From Catalinimonas alkaloidigena (GTDB lineage Bacteria > Bacteroidota > Bacteroidia > Cytophagales > Cyclobacteriaceae), in assembly GCF_029504655.1 (NCBI RefSeq), contig NZ_JAQFIL010000003.1, positions 62,001 through 126,000 on the forward strand: 64,000 bases of DNA, written 5' to 3'. The notes beneath the pieces are model-generated. The model was not told the origin of the DNA. It worked only from the letters and a program-made list of their open reading frames with translations, and searched no databases. Below, piece after piece: positions 15,979 to 24,696 of this stretch. How positions within the stretch are numbered: the first letter of the stretch is position 1; each line of letters begins with the position of its first letter. Made by a program: the position numbers and the translations under genes.

Positions 15979-17862
15979 CTACTTGCCCTTTTCTTTAAGT
16001 TTGCTCTGCAAATCCTCTCCCACAACCTCAGGCAAACCTTCACTAACCAATTTTGTCTCTTCCGGCAGGTTAGATTCGGGCGTTTGCGAAAATGGTATTG
16101 TCTGAGGAATAAAGTCTTCCTGAGCACCAGGCTTACTATAATCATAAGCCCATCTATATACTTTAGGGATTTCTCCGGGCCAGTTTCCATGCCCCGGAAA
16201 GCGGGGAGTAGTCCATTCTAAAGTATTAGACCTCCAGGGATTTGCAGGTGCCAGGCGTCCACGGTACATACTATAAAAGAAATTAAACAGAAAAATGATT
16301 TGTGCACCGAATGTAATGAAAGCAGCAATACTGATAAATGCATTTAGATCCACAAATGTTCTGAAAACCTCAAAACCGGTAAAAGAATAATACCTTCTGG
16401 GAAAACCTGCCATCCCTATATAATGCATAGGAAAAAAAACCAGGTAAACGCCAGCAAAGGTTAACCAAAAGTGTAGATGCCCTAAACCTCTGTGCATCAT
16501 TCTGCCAAACATTTTTGGAAACCAATGGTATACGCCAGTCAGAAAACCAAAGAAGGACGCGCTGCCCATCACCAAATGAAAGTGGGCTACTATAAAATAC
16601 GTATCATGAAGCTGAATATCTATAGCAGAGTTAGCTACAAACAAACCCGTTACCCCTCCAGCAATAAAAAATGAGACCATGCCGATGGCAAATAGCATAG
16701 CCGGGGTGAAATGGATATTTCCTCGCCAAAGGGTGGTCAGCCAGTTGAAGACTTTTACTGAAGAGGGTACAGCAATAATGAATGATGCCAGCATAAATAT
16801 TGACCCTAAAAAAGGGTTCATACCTGAAACAAACATATGATGAGCCCATACAGTAATAGATAAAAAAGTGATGACAAACATGGTACCAACCATAGCTAGA
16901 TAACCAAATATTGGTTTACGTGCATTAGTAGCAATGACCTCTGATACTATTCCAAAAGCAGGTAGTATGGCAATATAAACCTCCGGATGTCCCAAAAACC
17001 AAAATAAATGCTGATATAAAATCGGGCTGCCTCCAACATTAGATAGAGCTTCACCAGCTATATAGATATCAGAAAGATAAAAACTGGTACCAAAGCTTCT
17101 GTCAAAAATGAGAAGCAAGGTTGCAGCAAATAATACCGGAAAAGTTAATAACCCCAAAATTGCGGTAAAAAATAGTGCCCAAATGGTCAGCGGTAGTTTT
17201 TTGAAAGACATTCCTCTGGTTCTAAGATTGATTATAGTAGTGATATAATTGATGCCCCCCATAAGGGTTGATGCTATGAAGAAGACCATGCTGATGAGCC
17301 AAAGTGTCATTCCCAACCCGGAACCTGAAATGGCCTGAGGTAGTACACTGAGCGGTGGATATACTGTCCAGCCCCCTGCTGCAGGTCCTGTTTCAATAAA
17401 CATAGATAAGAACATGATCACACCAGCGACAAAAAATAACCAGTAAGATAGCATGTTCATGAAGCCGGATGCCATATCCCGGGCGCCAATTTGTAGAGGA
17501 ATCAGAAAGTTGCTGAAAGTACCACTTAACCCTGCTGTTAATACAAAAAAAACCATGATGGTACCGTGCATGGTTACCAGGGCCAGGTAAAATTCAGGGT
17601 CTATTTTACCGTTTTGTATCCAATCACCAAGTAAAGGCTCGAGCCAATTCATATTGGATTCGGGAAAACCCAGTTGGAGACGGAAGAGTAGGGATAAAAG
17701 CCCTCCGATGACTGCCCACATAATACCGGTAACTAAATACTGTTTGGCAATCATTTTATGGTCGGTACTAAAAATATATTTGGTGATAAAACTATCTTCA
17801 TGATGTTCGTCTGACACCACTGAGTGCTCATCAGGTTTCTGGTTAATATTTTGTACAGACAT
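15979..17862 (-). CDS. ctaD: Cytochrome c oxidase subunit I (aa3 type)
   Basis: Catalytic heme a/a3-CuB subunit of the aerobic terminal oxidase, 627 residues. Visible landmarks: TMHGTIMVFFVLTAGLSG (low-spin heme helix), FWFLGHPEVYIAILPAFG (CuB His and the A1-type proton-channel Glu), WAHHMFVSGMNP (paired His) and VAHFHLVMGSA (heme ligands). The C-terminal 80 residues are a polar extension rich in Pro and Glu. It begins two bases after the subunit II stop. Subunits III and IV are not next to it, which is a little unusual. Confidence 0.95.
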   Translation of the reverse strand: MSVQNINQKPDEHSVVSDEHHEDSFITKYIFSTDHKMIAKQYLVTGIMWAVIGGLLSLLFRLQLGFPESNMNWLEPLLGDWIQNGKIDPEFYLALVTMHGTIMVFFVLTAGLSGTFSNFLIPLQIGARDMASGFMNMLSYWLFFVAGVIMFLSMFIETGPAAGGWTVYPPLSVLPQAISGSGLGMTLWLISMVFFIASTLMGGINYITTIINLRTRGMSFKKLPLTIWALFFTAILGLLTFPVLFAATLLLIFDRSFGTSFYLSDIYIAGEALSNVGGSPILYQHLFWFLGHPEVYIAILPAFGIVSEVIATNARKPIFGYLAMVGTMFVITFLSITVWAHHMFVSGMNPFLGSIFMLASFIIAVPSSVKVFNWLTTLWRGNIHFTPAMLFAIGMVSFFIAGGVTGLFVANSAIDIQLHDTYFIVAHFHLVMGSASFFGFLTGVYHWFPKMFGRMMHRGLGHLHFWLTFAGVYLVFFPMHYIGMAGFPRRYYSFTGFEVFRTFVDLNAFISIAAFITFGAQIIFLFNFFYSMYRGRLAPANPWRSNTLEWTTPRFPGHGNWPGEIPKVYRWAYDYSKPGAQEDFIPQTIPFSQTPESNLPEETKLVSEGLPEVVGEDLQSKLKEKGK

Positions 17863-17864
17863 AA

Positions 17865-18950
17865 CTAAAAATATATGTTTTCTAATAATGATGCAGTACT
17901 TCCCGGAGTAGACTCCTCATCTCCTTTCGCTTTCTTTTTTGCCAGTTCTTTTAGCTCATCAGGTACTACTGAAAGATATTCCGGATTCTTAGAAAGCCAG
18001 CTTTCCTGATTTTTATACCATTCATTAAAATCTTCTTCTTCCTCTACCACCACAATAAAACGCATGGCGAAATGGCCGCGCCCACATACTTCTGCACAGG
18101 CCATTTCAAAATTAAAATCCGGATTACCCAGTTTTTGCCTCATCTCTTGAGTAGAATACTTAGCTACGAAATGAAACCTGGTCATCATGCCAGGTACTGC
18201 ATCCATTTTCAACCGGAAATGAGGAATATATACGCTGTGAATTACATCTTTTGCCCTGATTTTTAGAAGTACCGGTTTTCCTTTGGGAATATGCAGTTGA
18301 AGAGCGGTAAAGTCGTCAAAACTCGCACGGTCAGTGAAGTCCAGGCCAAGGTTATTGACCGCGTCTATTAATTTGTAATCGTGCTCTCCTAATGTCCCAT
18401 CTTCTCCCGGATACCTTACATTCCAGTTGAATTGCTGCCCTACTATTTCAATGACTACAGCATTATCAGGAGCTTTTGAAGTGATTTTGTTCCACGAACT
18501 CAAGCCTGCAATAAACATTACGATAAAAGTTATGGTAGGAACAATTGTCCAGGTAATTTCAAGCTTGTTGTTATAGGGATAGAAAAATGCCTTTCGTCCG
18601 GGCCTATATCGGTATCTGTAAGAAAAATAGAAAAGTAAACCCTGAGTAATTACGAAAACAAAGCCAGTAATATACATGGTAATCCAAAACAGCTGATCAA
18701 TCCAATCCCCGTGGACAGAGGCGGACTCCGGCAAGAAATGCTCAGAAGCTCTATTGGAATACCAGAATATGAGTCCCATGCCGCCCACCAGAAAGACGAT
18801 CATCATTACAGCGTTGAGTTGGTTACTACTATCTATATTCTCTTTTATTTCTCCTTTGCTTATTAGAGAAATTAGTGTAGTCGTACGAAAGACCAGGTAG
18901 ATGATGATGAGAAAAAGTCCAAAACTGATAGCTATTAAAAGTTTTTCCAT
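17865..18950 (-). CDS. ctaC: Cytochrome c oxidase subunit II
   Basis: CuA-carrying subunit that accepts electrons from cytochrome c, 361 residues. It has an N-terminal membrane helix, a second and third helix around residues 48-125, then the periplasmic cupredoxin domain with GQQFNWNVRYPGEDG and the CuA motif MACAEVCGRGHFAMRF. There is no fused cytochrome c domain. It overlaps nothing and leads the operon with subunit I. Confidence 0.95.
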   Translation of the reverse strand: MEKLLIAISFGLFLIIIYLVFRTTTLISLISKGEIKENIDSSNQLNAVMMIVFLVGGMGLIFWYSNRASEHFLPESASVHGDWIDQLFWITMYITGFVFVITQGLLFYFSYRYRYRPGRKAFFYPYNNKLEITWTIVPTITFIVMFIAGLSSWNKITSKAPDNAVVIEIVGQQFNWNVRYPGEDGTLGEHDYKLIDAVNNLGLDFTDRASFDDFTALQLHIPKGKPVLLKIRAKDVIHSVYIPHFRLKMDAVPGMMTRFHFVAKYSTQEMRQKLGNPDFNFEMACAEVCGRGHFAMRFIVVVEEEEDFNEWYKNQESWLSKNPEYLSVVPDELKELAKKKAKGDEESTPGSTASLLENIYF

Positions 18951-19053
18951 ACTAAAAATCTGTTGCCAGGTTTGTTTAAAAAATTGTCGTCAATAAGAAC
19001 TGGCTTGCCTGTTCCTTAAATGATGAATATGCAAAATAACCTATATCATAATT

Positions 19054-19392
19054 TTACAGGAAACCCAGCTCAAGCTTACCTGCCTCCGACATCGTCTCAA
19101 AGGTGTATGGAGGGTCAAAAGTGAGTTCTACATCTACGGTTTCCACTTCTTTCAGGTCGCTGATAGCCAGTTCTACTGTCTGCACTATAGCTGCACCAGA
19201 CGGACAGGCAGGATTGGTAAGCGTCATTAATACTGATACTTTTTTGATAACGATTTCTACATGATAGATTAGCCCCAGTCCCAGCACATCCAGAGGAATT
19301 TCCGGGTCAAAAACTTTCTTCAGTTGCCCGACTACCAATGCTTCTAAGCCTTTATCGTCTGATAATATTTTTGCGTACGCCATGTGATTCAT
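19054..19392 (-). CDS. DUF59 / MIP18-type metal-sulfur cluster assembly protein
   Basis: A 112-residue protein of the SufT/PaaD family involved in Fe-S cluster assembly or transfer. Core motifs: VFDPEIPLDVLGLGLIYHVE, the reactive-Cys loop TNPACPSGAAI, and LTFDPPYTFETMS. A second in-frame ATG three codons later (19383) is an equal candidate start. It stands alone, between the oxidase genes and the SMR transporter; a role in repairing or building Fe-S clusters fits the surrounding NO-stress genes. Confidence 0.88.
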   Translation of the reverse strand: MNHMAYAKILSDDKGLEALVVGQLKKVFDPEIPLDVLGLGLIYHVEIVIKKVSVLMTLTNPACPSGAAIVQTVELAISDLKEVETVDVELTFDPPYTFETMSEAGKLELGFL

Positions 19393-19525
19393 ACTTTGTA
19401 CTCAAATAAATATCAATATAAGAAAATAAAAAGTTAAAAAGGTCTTTATATATTTTATTTACCTTTACATATGCTTAACCTTGCTTTTCGCTAGAAGATT
19501 GGCAGTATGTGCTTTACTAGTCCAT

Positions 19526-19852
19526 TCAATTTGATACTAACTTCAGCCCGATGATTGAAGCAATTAAAGTGGTGATAAAAAACAGTCTCCAAAAAGTAGC
19601 AGGTTCTTTGAATACCAGAATTCCGACGAGCACCGTTCCTACGGCTCCTATTCCTGTCCACACGGCATAAGCGGTTCCTATGGGCAATGCTTGAGTTACT
19701 TTTACGAGCAGGTACATGCTTATTCCTAAGCATATTAAAAATCCAATGTACCAATATGTTGTTTCAGTTCCGGTGCTTTCTTTTGTTTTTCCAAGACAAG
19801 CTGCAAAGCACACTTCAAATAATCCTGCTATTATTAACAAAACCCAGTTCAT
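19526..19852 (-). CDS. SMR-family exporter (Gdx/SugE-like)
   Basis: A 108-residue small multidrug resistance protein with four membrane helices and the essential Glu at position 13 (GLFEVCFA). The GTAYAVWTGIGAVGT stretch of the third helix resembles the guanidinium exporter branch (Gdx, formerly SugE) more than EmrE. Probable role: export of guanidinium or other small cations by proton antiport. It is the last gene that could belong to the Rrf2-headed run, after a 54-base gap. No guanidine riboswitch is recognised upstream. Confidence 0.85.
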   Translation of the reverse strand: MNWVLLIIAGLFEVCFAACLGKTKESTGTETTYWYIGFLICLGISMYLLVKVTQALPIGTAYAVWTGIGAVGTVLVGILVFKEPATFWRLFFITTLIASIIGLKLVSN

Positions 19853-19906
19853 ATTTTATCCTTTTCTATTCACATTTAAGTTGAAACTGTTTGTTCCAAT
19901 TAAACA

Positions 19907-20371
19907 TTATTTCCAGAATTCATCTTCAGTATTTTCCTGAAATTTTGTTTCAGAATGATGTTTATCAATTAGTTTCAACTGCTCCTCTGAAGCTACATTT
20001 TGAATTTCATTAAACAGAACACGTTCTTCAAAGCGGATATGGGCTTCCAGTTCTTCCTCTATGCGGTTCAGTGACTTCTCCACCTCTTCATCATTCTCAA
20101 ATAGCCTTGTTAACCTTCTGTGTTCGGCAAGGGCTTTTTTTACCAGTTCATGCTCATCACCAAGCACAGGAAAAACATGCTTTTCTTCAATCTTAAAATG
20201 GGGTTTGATGTGGTTCTCAAAAAACCAATCAGCATATTTTTTTATTCGCTTTACTTCAACTCTCTTTCTAAAACTTGATCTGATTTTCCAGCATAGAAGC
20301 AGGCTATGATGATGCTCACGGCTTAAAGGTTGTAAGGATTTATCGCGTTTTATTGGTTTTGAAGTTTTCAT
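19907..20371 (-). CDS. Hemerythrin-like (HHE) protein
   Basis: A 154-residue helical di-iron protein. Ligand-type residues appear as REHHHSLL (about 18-25), HIKPHFKIEEKHVFP, AEHRRLTR and HIRFEERVLFNEI, the four-helix HHE pattern. It lacks the ScdA N-terminal domain, so it is not a full RIC. Possible O2 or NO binding or iron-centre protection. It overlaps the AhpD-like gene upstream by four bases, showing translational coupling. Confidence 0.85.
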   Translation of the reverse strand: MKTSKPIKRDKSLQPLSREHHHSLLLCWKIRSSFRKRVEVKRIKKYADWFFENHIKPHFKIEEKHVFPVLGDEHELVKKALAEHRRLTRLFENDEEVEKSLNRIEEELEAHIRFEERVLFNEIQNVASEEQLKLIDKHHSETKFQENTEDEFWK

Positions 20372-20706
20372 TTTTCTTCCATTTCATTAATAGCAATATT
20401 TGCATGAGCAGTAGCCGCACCAGCACGCATTTCCGCTGCTACCCAGATGGCCTCCATGATCTCTTTTTTACTAGCTCCTTTCTTCATTGCTTGTTTGGTA
20501 TGCCCTTTAATGCAATAAGGACACTGCGTCACATGCGCAATTGCCACAGCAATAAGCTGCTTGGTTTTTTCATCCAGGGTTCCCTCTTTAAAAACCGTAC
20601 GGCTAAAATTCTGCCAGGCATTCATTACTTCTGGTGCCAGCGTTTCTTTCATCTTTGTAATTTCCCGTGTAGCAGGGAGAAAGAAAGGCTTCTCATCTTT
20701 GTCCAT
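20368..20706 (-). CDS. AhpD-like / carboxymuconolactone decarboxylase-family protein
   Basis: A 112-residue protein with the redox motif QCPYCIKGHTKQA (C-x2-C-x3-H) near residues 58-70 and the following AMKKGASKKEIMEAIWVAAEMRAGAA helix pair, typical of AhpD-like peroxidase partners. It probably forms a homo-oligomer with disulfide redox activity against peroxides or peroxynitrite-type stress. It overlaps the hemerythrin-like gene. Confidence 0.88.
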   Translation of the reverse strand: MDKDEKPFFLPATREITKMKETLAPEVMNAWQNFSRTVFKEGTLDEKTKQLIAVAIAHVTQCPYCIKGHTKQAMKKGASKKEIMEAIWVAAEMRAGAATAHANIAINEMEEK

Positions 20707-20728
20707 ATCTTATTCTGTTTAATGTAAG

Positions 20729-21043
20729 TTAAATTATATGTCTGCTCAAACGCTCTACAATCTTGGAAGAAGTGGCATCTGAGTAAATGCCAAAAGCATT
20801 GACTACAATGCCTTTTGTTTGGTGTATGTCTGATGAAATGGCATATACAATCATTTGATCTCCCGGATCTGTCATTCCTTCAAAACGATGAATTTCATCA
20901 ATTTTAAATTCATCGGGTGCAAGTCTTAGCGAAGTTTTTTTGCATATTAAACAGTCATTTTCTTTATAAAGAGAAAAGTCGGTAGTGTACCCTCTTTTTA
21001 TAAGGTCGTTTACTGCCTCGCTTACTGTCTCATAAGTATTCAT
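20729..21043 (-). CDS. Small conserved Bacteroidota protein of unknown function
   Basis: A 104-residue soluble protein starting MNTYETVSEAVNDLIKRGYT, with Cys pair CLICKK, then APDEFKIDEIHRFEGMTDPGDQ and IVYAISSDIHQTKGIVVNAFG. It resembles a family in Bacteroidota that is sometimes labelled phosphoribosylpyrophosphate synthetase, but it is far too short and lacks the PRPP-binding motif, so that name should not be used. Its position in the stress operon suggests a stress role only by association. Confidence 0.7.
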   Translation of the reverse strand: MNTYETVSEAVNDLIKRGYTTDFSLYKENDCLICKKTSLRLAPDEFKIDEIHRFEGMTDPGDQMIVYAISSDIHQTKGIVVNAFGIYSDATSSKIVERLSRHII

Positions 21044-21044
21044 A

Positions 21045-21413
21045 TTAAATACTGTTATTTAAAAAATTTAGTAACACCACAGCATGGTTCATTTTCGTGT
21101 CTTTCGCTGCATAAAGTAAAGTCAACTTTTGACTGTCTGCAACAGCAAGAATTTTTTGTAAAGTTTCTCTTTTATCCGAGAGCTCTTCCCTATATTTCGC
21201 TGAAAACTCATCAAATTTTTCAGCTTCATGGCCAAACCATTTTCTTAATGAAGAGGAAGGTGCTATCTCTTTCATCCATGCATCAAGTTTAGCATCCTTT
21301 TTTTTAATTCCTCTCGGCCAAATACGGTCAATAAGAATCCTGTAACCATCATTCTTGGAATACTCTTCGTATATTCTCTTAATTTTTAAATTACAATTAA
21401 CTGTATCCATCAT
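21045..21413 (-). CDS. DUF488 family protein
   Basis: A 122-residue protein with the DUF488 hallmarks RILIDRIWPRGIKKKDAKLD, WMKEIAPSSSLRKWFGH and FSAKYREEL. The biochemical function of the family is not established. It lies one base from the next gene in the operon and three bases from the cupin gene, so it is clearly cotranscribed. Two adjacent Met codons offer alternative starts. Confidence 0.85.
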   Translation of the reverse strand: MMDTVNCNLKIKRIYEEYSKNDGYRILIDRIWPRGIKKKDAKLDAWMKEIAPSSSLRKWFGHEAEKFDEFSAKYREELSDKRETLQKILAVADSQKLTLLYAAKDTKMNHAVVLLNFLNNSI

Positions 21414-21416
21414 GAG

Positions 21417-21740
21417 TCAATTCTCAATAGCTCCAATTAATAACAAACATTCATCACTTGTATTATTAATAATAGCGTGCTTGGTGTTAACAGGGAAAAT
21501 GTAAAAATCTCCAGGTTTGCTCGTGTAGTGCTGATTTTCTATCACAATAATTGGGTTACCTTCAATGATATGAGCATATTCGGTTTTGCTGGGATGAAGA
21601 TGCTCCGGATAAGTAGCTACGGGATCAATCCTGACCAGTTTAACGCTTCCTTTTTCCTGAGCAATAAGCTCTTTTCCATAAAACCCTTTTATTTTACTTT
21701 TTGTCCACTCAAGTTGCTCCTGTTTAATTTTATGTTTCAT
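21417..21740 (-). CDS. Cupin-fold protein
   Basis: A 107-residue single-domain cupin. The metal-binding motif is YPEHLHPSKTEYAHIIEG (H-x-H-x-E type), with the second half seen in KPGDFYIFPVNTKHAI. The metal and substrate are unknown. It lies between RIC and DUF488 genes in the NO-stress operon; a metal-dependent dioxygenase or sensor role is possible but not shown. Confidence 0.85.
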   Translation of the reverse strand: MKHKIKQEQLEWTKSKIKGFYGKELIAQEKGSVKLVRIDPVATYPEHLHPSKTEYAHIIEGNPIIVIENQHYTSKPGDFYIFPVNTKHAIINNTSDECLLLIGAIEN

Positions 21741-21762
21741 GCTTATCTTTTTTTGGTCCAGT

Positions 21763-22494
21763 TTAATGATCTAACTTTTTCTCCAAGGCAAGAGCTTTGG
21801 GAAATAAAATATTGTTCTCCAAATGAATGTGCAGATGTAAATCCTCTTCAAACTCTTTTAATAATGCGTAAGTCAAAATGTAAGTATTACAGGCGTCAGT
21901 TGGTGGAGCATACTGATCTGTTAGTGAACTAATTTTGCGAAAACGTTCACCTTCAGTATCATGTTCATGAAGCATCATGCTTATGGGGTTTTGTACTGTT
22001 TTGAACAAAGGGCTACTAACCTGGCCCTGTGTAGCCATCTTTTTGATAAATGGAAAAAGAATGAATTCTTCCTTCTTCATATGTTTGGTCAACTCACCTG
22101 CTCCTTCCATAAACTCTTTTTGTATTTTGTAGAGCTCTGGGTGATACTTGCCGTGAACATTACATACCTTATCAAGTAAAGGCTTAATCTGTTCTAATTT
22201 CTCTTCTACATATTTATGGTGTTTATACTGTATATAATCAACCAGTTGATCCAACGGCCAGCTTCTAAATTCGGGACCAGTGTCATCTTTTTGTTTCTTT
22301 ATAGCTGCTAGGTCATTCAATATTTTTTCAAAATCAATTGGCTGGTCTTTACACGCTTCTTCAATAGTGCGGTTACCACGGCAACAAAAATCAATACCGT
22401 ACTTTTGAAAAACTGTAGCTGTACGATAATCTGTTGCTACAATTTCACCTATCGTAGGATTCACTAACTTTTTCATAACCATTTTTTTTTTCAA
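21763..22494 (-). CDS. RIC / ScdA-type iron-sulfur cluster repair di-iron protein, copy 2
   Basis: Protein for repair of NO- or oxidant-damaged Fe-S clusters, 243 residues. ScdA domain with TVFQKYGIDFCCRGNRTIEEAC near residues 28-50, hemerythrin domain with YKHHKYVEEK, VHGKYHPEL, HMKKEEFILFPFI, MLHEHDTEGERF and HIHLENNILFPKA. ATG codons at 22494, 22482 and 22476 are all possible starts; the last two leave a more usual N-terminus. Compared with the 56980 copy it is closely similar, compared with 4913 it lacks DUF2249. Confidence 0.94.
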   Translation of the reverse strand: MKKKMVMKKLVNPTIGEIVATDYRTATVFQKYGIDFCCRGNRTIEEACKDQPIDFEKILNDLAAIKKQKDDTGPEFRSWPLDQLVDYIQYKHHKYVEEKLEQIKPLLDKVCNVHGKYHPELYKIQKEFMEGAGELTKHMKKEEFILFPFIKKMATQGQVSSPLFKTVQNPISMMLHEHDTEGERFRKISSLTDQYAPPTDACNTYILTYALLKEFEEDLHLHIHLENNILFPKALALEKKLDH

Positions 22495-22520
22495 ATTCTA
22501 TTGACACAGTTTCCTTAAGT

Positions 22521-23438
22521 TCAGCATTTGCCCCAATTTTTAATTTCTTCTTCAGACCACAACAAAGGAAAAAACCTGCGCTGTTGATATTTAGGGTGTA
22601 GATATTTTCTCCATTTACTACCTCCAGTAGCTACCTTTTCTTCCCCTTTTGCATTAAGGTAATATTCGGCAGTATTTAAATGTACAAGCGGCCAATTAAC
22701 ATTAAATAAATAGTCAAAACGCCGTAATGCTTGATTCAATATTGGGGGTAATGAGCCTCCTATGCCTATTATTTTGTCTTCAAGTGTATGACCTTCCATC
22801 TGTTCTGCTAAATCTATAAGCTGATCAATGTATTTTTCTTCAAACATGCTTAAAGTATCCGTTTTCTCTCCGGTTTCAGGCTTAATTCCTGCACCTTTCC
22901 AGTAGATATGTTTAAAAAGCTTTTGAGTAGCTGCACTATTTGATATTAACTTTTTACCTTTTTGATTAAGAAGGTTTTCAAGTCGGGTACACCTCAATTC
23001 TATGAACCGGAATTGTACACTCTGAAAGCCACTTGCCGGTACCAATGATTTTCTGAATTGATTGTAGTCTTTATAATTCAAACCATAGCGCATGATGTCA
23101 AAAGAGTTGATCATTAGTTCAAGGTAGCGGTTCAGGCGATCAATTTTCTCAGAAAGTGTAGTTACATCTACAGATTCCTGTCCTGAAATTTGCTCTACCT
23201 CATGCAATATCATCTTCATAACAATTTCAGTAAGTTGATGATAAAGGATAAAAGTTACTTCATCTTTAAAATCTGTTTTGGGTTTTTGTAATGACAGCAA
23301 TGTATCCACCTTCACGTAGTCCCAGTAAGTAACCTTTTTTGTCTTGGATAAACCCTCTGGAGGATTGAGATTATCATCCGAATTCTGGTAATTATTATTT
23401 ATGTCTTTTCTAATTTCGCGTACAATCTCTTTGAGCAT
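22521..23438 (-). CDS. Tryptophan 2,3-dioxygenase-family heme protein
   Basis: Heme enzyme opening the indole ring of L-tryptophan to N-formylkynurenine. The 305-residue protein shows TYWDYVKVDTLLSLQKP, the substrate-pocket His in YHQLTEIVMKMILHE, FRKSLVPASGFQS with the carboxylate-binding Arg, the probable heme His in WPLVHLNTAEYYL, and the substrate loop ATGGSKWRKYL. All key residues seem present. No other kynurenine-pathway gene is nearby; instead it is coupled to a membrane protein (stop/start TAATG) and a RIC gene. That context suggests use of its NO-binding heme or a tryptophan response to NO stress, which is inference. Confidence 0.85.
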   Translation of the reverse strand: MLKEIVREIRKDINNNYQNSDDNLNPPEGLSKTKKVTYWDYVKVDTLLSLQKPKTDFKDEVTFILYHQLTEIVMKMILHEVEQISGQESVDVTTLSEKIDRLNRYLELMINSFDIMRYGLNYKDYNQFRKSLVPASGFQSVQFRFIELRCTRLENLLNQKGKKLISNSAATQKLFKHIYWKGAGIKPETGEKTDTLSMFEEKYIDQLIDLAEQMEGHTLEDKIIGIGGSLPPILNQALRRFDYLFNVNWPLVHLNTAEYYLNAKGEEKVATGGSKWRKYLHPKYQQRRFFPLLWSEEEIKNWGKC

Positions 23439-23869
23439 TATCTGATTATTTTGATGCCGAATATGAATAGGCTAATTACCTTGCAAACTTCAGCGACGAT
23501 ATAGTAAATATGGAGATCTGAAGGTGGTACCGCCAATCCCTGTATGTACATCTCAGCCCTGACATCCAGGGCAGGCAGCAACCAGAATGTCTGTATTACC
23601 AATAAAATGAGCGGAATGAATAAAAACATAAAGCTCGCCTGAAGTGTACCGCCTGATGATAACAAGCTGGTAATTACTGCAAAGGCAAGTACCCATTCTA
23701 CCTTGTTCAATACATTAAATACCAGGCGACCGATGCCCAGGCCGATATGCAAGCTAACCCCGGGGGCTTTAAACTTAAGCCAGGCTTCCATAAAGCTGAT
23801 AGCACAAACAAAGCCTATCCAGAGAAAAACTGAAGCAATTGCAAGCGGGTATTTTATTGCAGTGTTCAT
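23438..23869 (-). CDS. Four-helix membrane protein of unknown function
   Basis: A 143-residue protein with about four membrane segments: residues 8-28, 52-72, 78-98 and 120-140. Features that look conserved are SFMEAWLKFKAPG after helix 1 and DVRAEMYIQG in the loop before helix 4; a His lies at VSLHIGLG. No family can be named. It overlaps the tail of the hemoglobin gene upstream by four bases and the dioxygenase gene downstream by one base, so it is tightly embedded in the NO operon. Confidence 0.75.
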   Translation of the reverse strand: MNTAIKYPLAIASVFLWIGFVCAISFMEAWLKFKAPGVSLHIGLGIGRLVFNVLNKVEWVLAFAVITSLLSSGGTLQASFMFLFIPLILLVIQTFWLLPALDVRAEMYIQGLAVPPSDLHIYYIVAEVCKVISLFIFGIKIIR

Positions 23870-24256
23870 AGTATTGGCTTTTTCGGATTGTCCCTGTAAT
23901 ACTCAATTTTAAACAGAAACATCTCAGCCATTTTATTAGCCCGCCATTTAGCTTCTTCTGCTTTTTCTCCCTTGAAATATTCCTCCACAGTTGCATAAAA
24001 TAAGGGTGAGCCATCGCTCAAAATGCGATCTGTCAACTTCCAGTCGGGCGTGGGGCACGAATGGGCTACCGTAATATGTATGCTCATCCAGCAAGACGGT
24101 CTGCCAAAACTTGTACATTTTTTCCAGGTGTTCCAGCCATCGCTTGCCAATTCGCTCATTAAAGACCGGTGCCAGTATCGCATCCTCACGGACTTTAGCA
24201 TAAAAGCTGTCCACCAGCAGTTTGATATCTTCTAGGTGTAAAATGGTCTTTTTCAT
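23866..24256 (-). pseudogene. Group III truncated hemoglobin, one-base frameshift
   Basis: From the ATG at 24256 the protein runs MKKTILHLEDIKLLVD to SHFERWLTL, matching the intact globin at 3181. It then leaves frame; the rest (FYATVEEYFKGEKAEEAKWR to the end at 23866) is in the +1 frame. Skipping the single base at about 24001 (CTT-A-TTT on the minus strand) restores the family alignment exactly. So it is a 1-nt insertion, a sequencing error, or less likely a +1 recoding site. The rebuilt product would be about 129 residues. Both gene ends still overlap neighbours as in an intact operon. Confidence 0.85.
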
Positions 24257-24696
24257 CAGAAAAATGATTGATAAAAATCAGGTGTCCAGTACATGATGAA
24301 GTAGAATATGGCAAAGCCAATGAATCCGATCACAATCGCCCATACCCAGGCAGGAATACCCTTGGGAGTTTCAGAGCCGGTGACCACAAAATGATCTCTA
24401 CGTTCGCTGCCATAGGCATTGACTGTGATGGAAACCTTTTCATCCACTACCTCATTAGCCCTCAATCCTACAACTGCTATCTCCGGACCGTTGCGGACTT
24501 CAAAAGGGATTTCTTTTATCCCTTCTACATTGTTAGATGACTTGGCAACAATTTTAAGGCGGTGCTTTCCATCCGGAATTTTGGTGGTATCCAGCATAAA
24601 TTTTACCGGCGGTTTGAATTCAGCAAAGGGAACATCCTCATCATCCAGAAATATCTTAATGACACGCTTATCTTCCAGGGTTTCAATATCTTTCAT
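24256..24696 (-). CDS. Membrane-anchored Ig-like accessory protein of the cbb3-like oxidase operon
   Basis: A 146-residue protein: an N-terminal beta-rich domain (KIFLDDEDVPFAEF, LDTTKIPDGKHRLKIVA, EIPFEVRNGPEIAV) and one C-terminal membrane helix (PAWVWAIVIGFIGFAIFYFI, about 113-135). No signal peptide is seen. The domain resembles Ig/fibronectin-like folds. It overlaps the start of the hemoglobin gene by one base and the upstream small membrane gene by 14 bases. A role as an assembly or structural subunit of the oxidase is inferred from position only. Confidence 0.65.
   Translation of the reverse strand: MKDIETLEDKRVIKIFLDDEDVPFAEFKPPVKFMLDTTKIPDGKHRLKIVAKSSNNVEGIKEIPFEVRNGPEIAVVGLRANEVVDEKVSITVNAYGSERRDHFVVTGSETPKGIPAWVWAIVIGFIGFAIFYFIMYWTPDFYQSFF

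Noticed and set aside
20729..21043. Phosphoribosylpyrophosphate synthetase annotation
   Set aside because: The protein is 104 residues and lacks the PRPP-binding motif; the name, used for similar proteins, is not supported.
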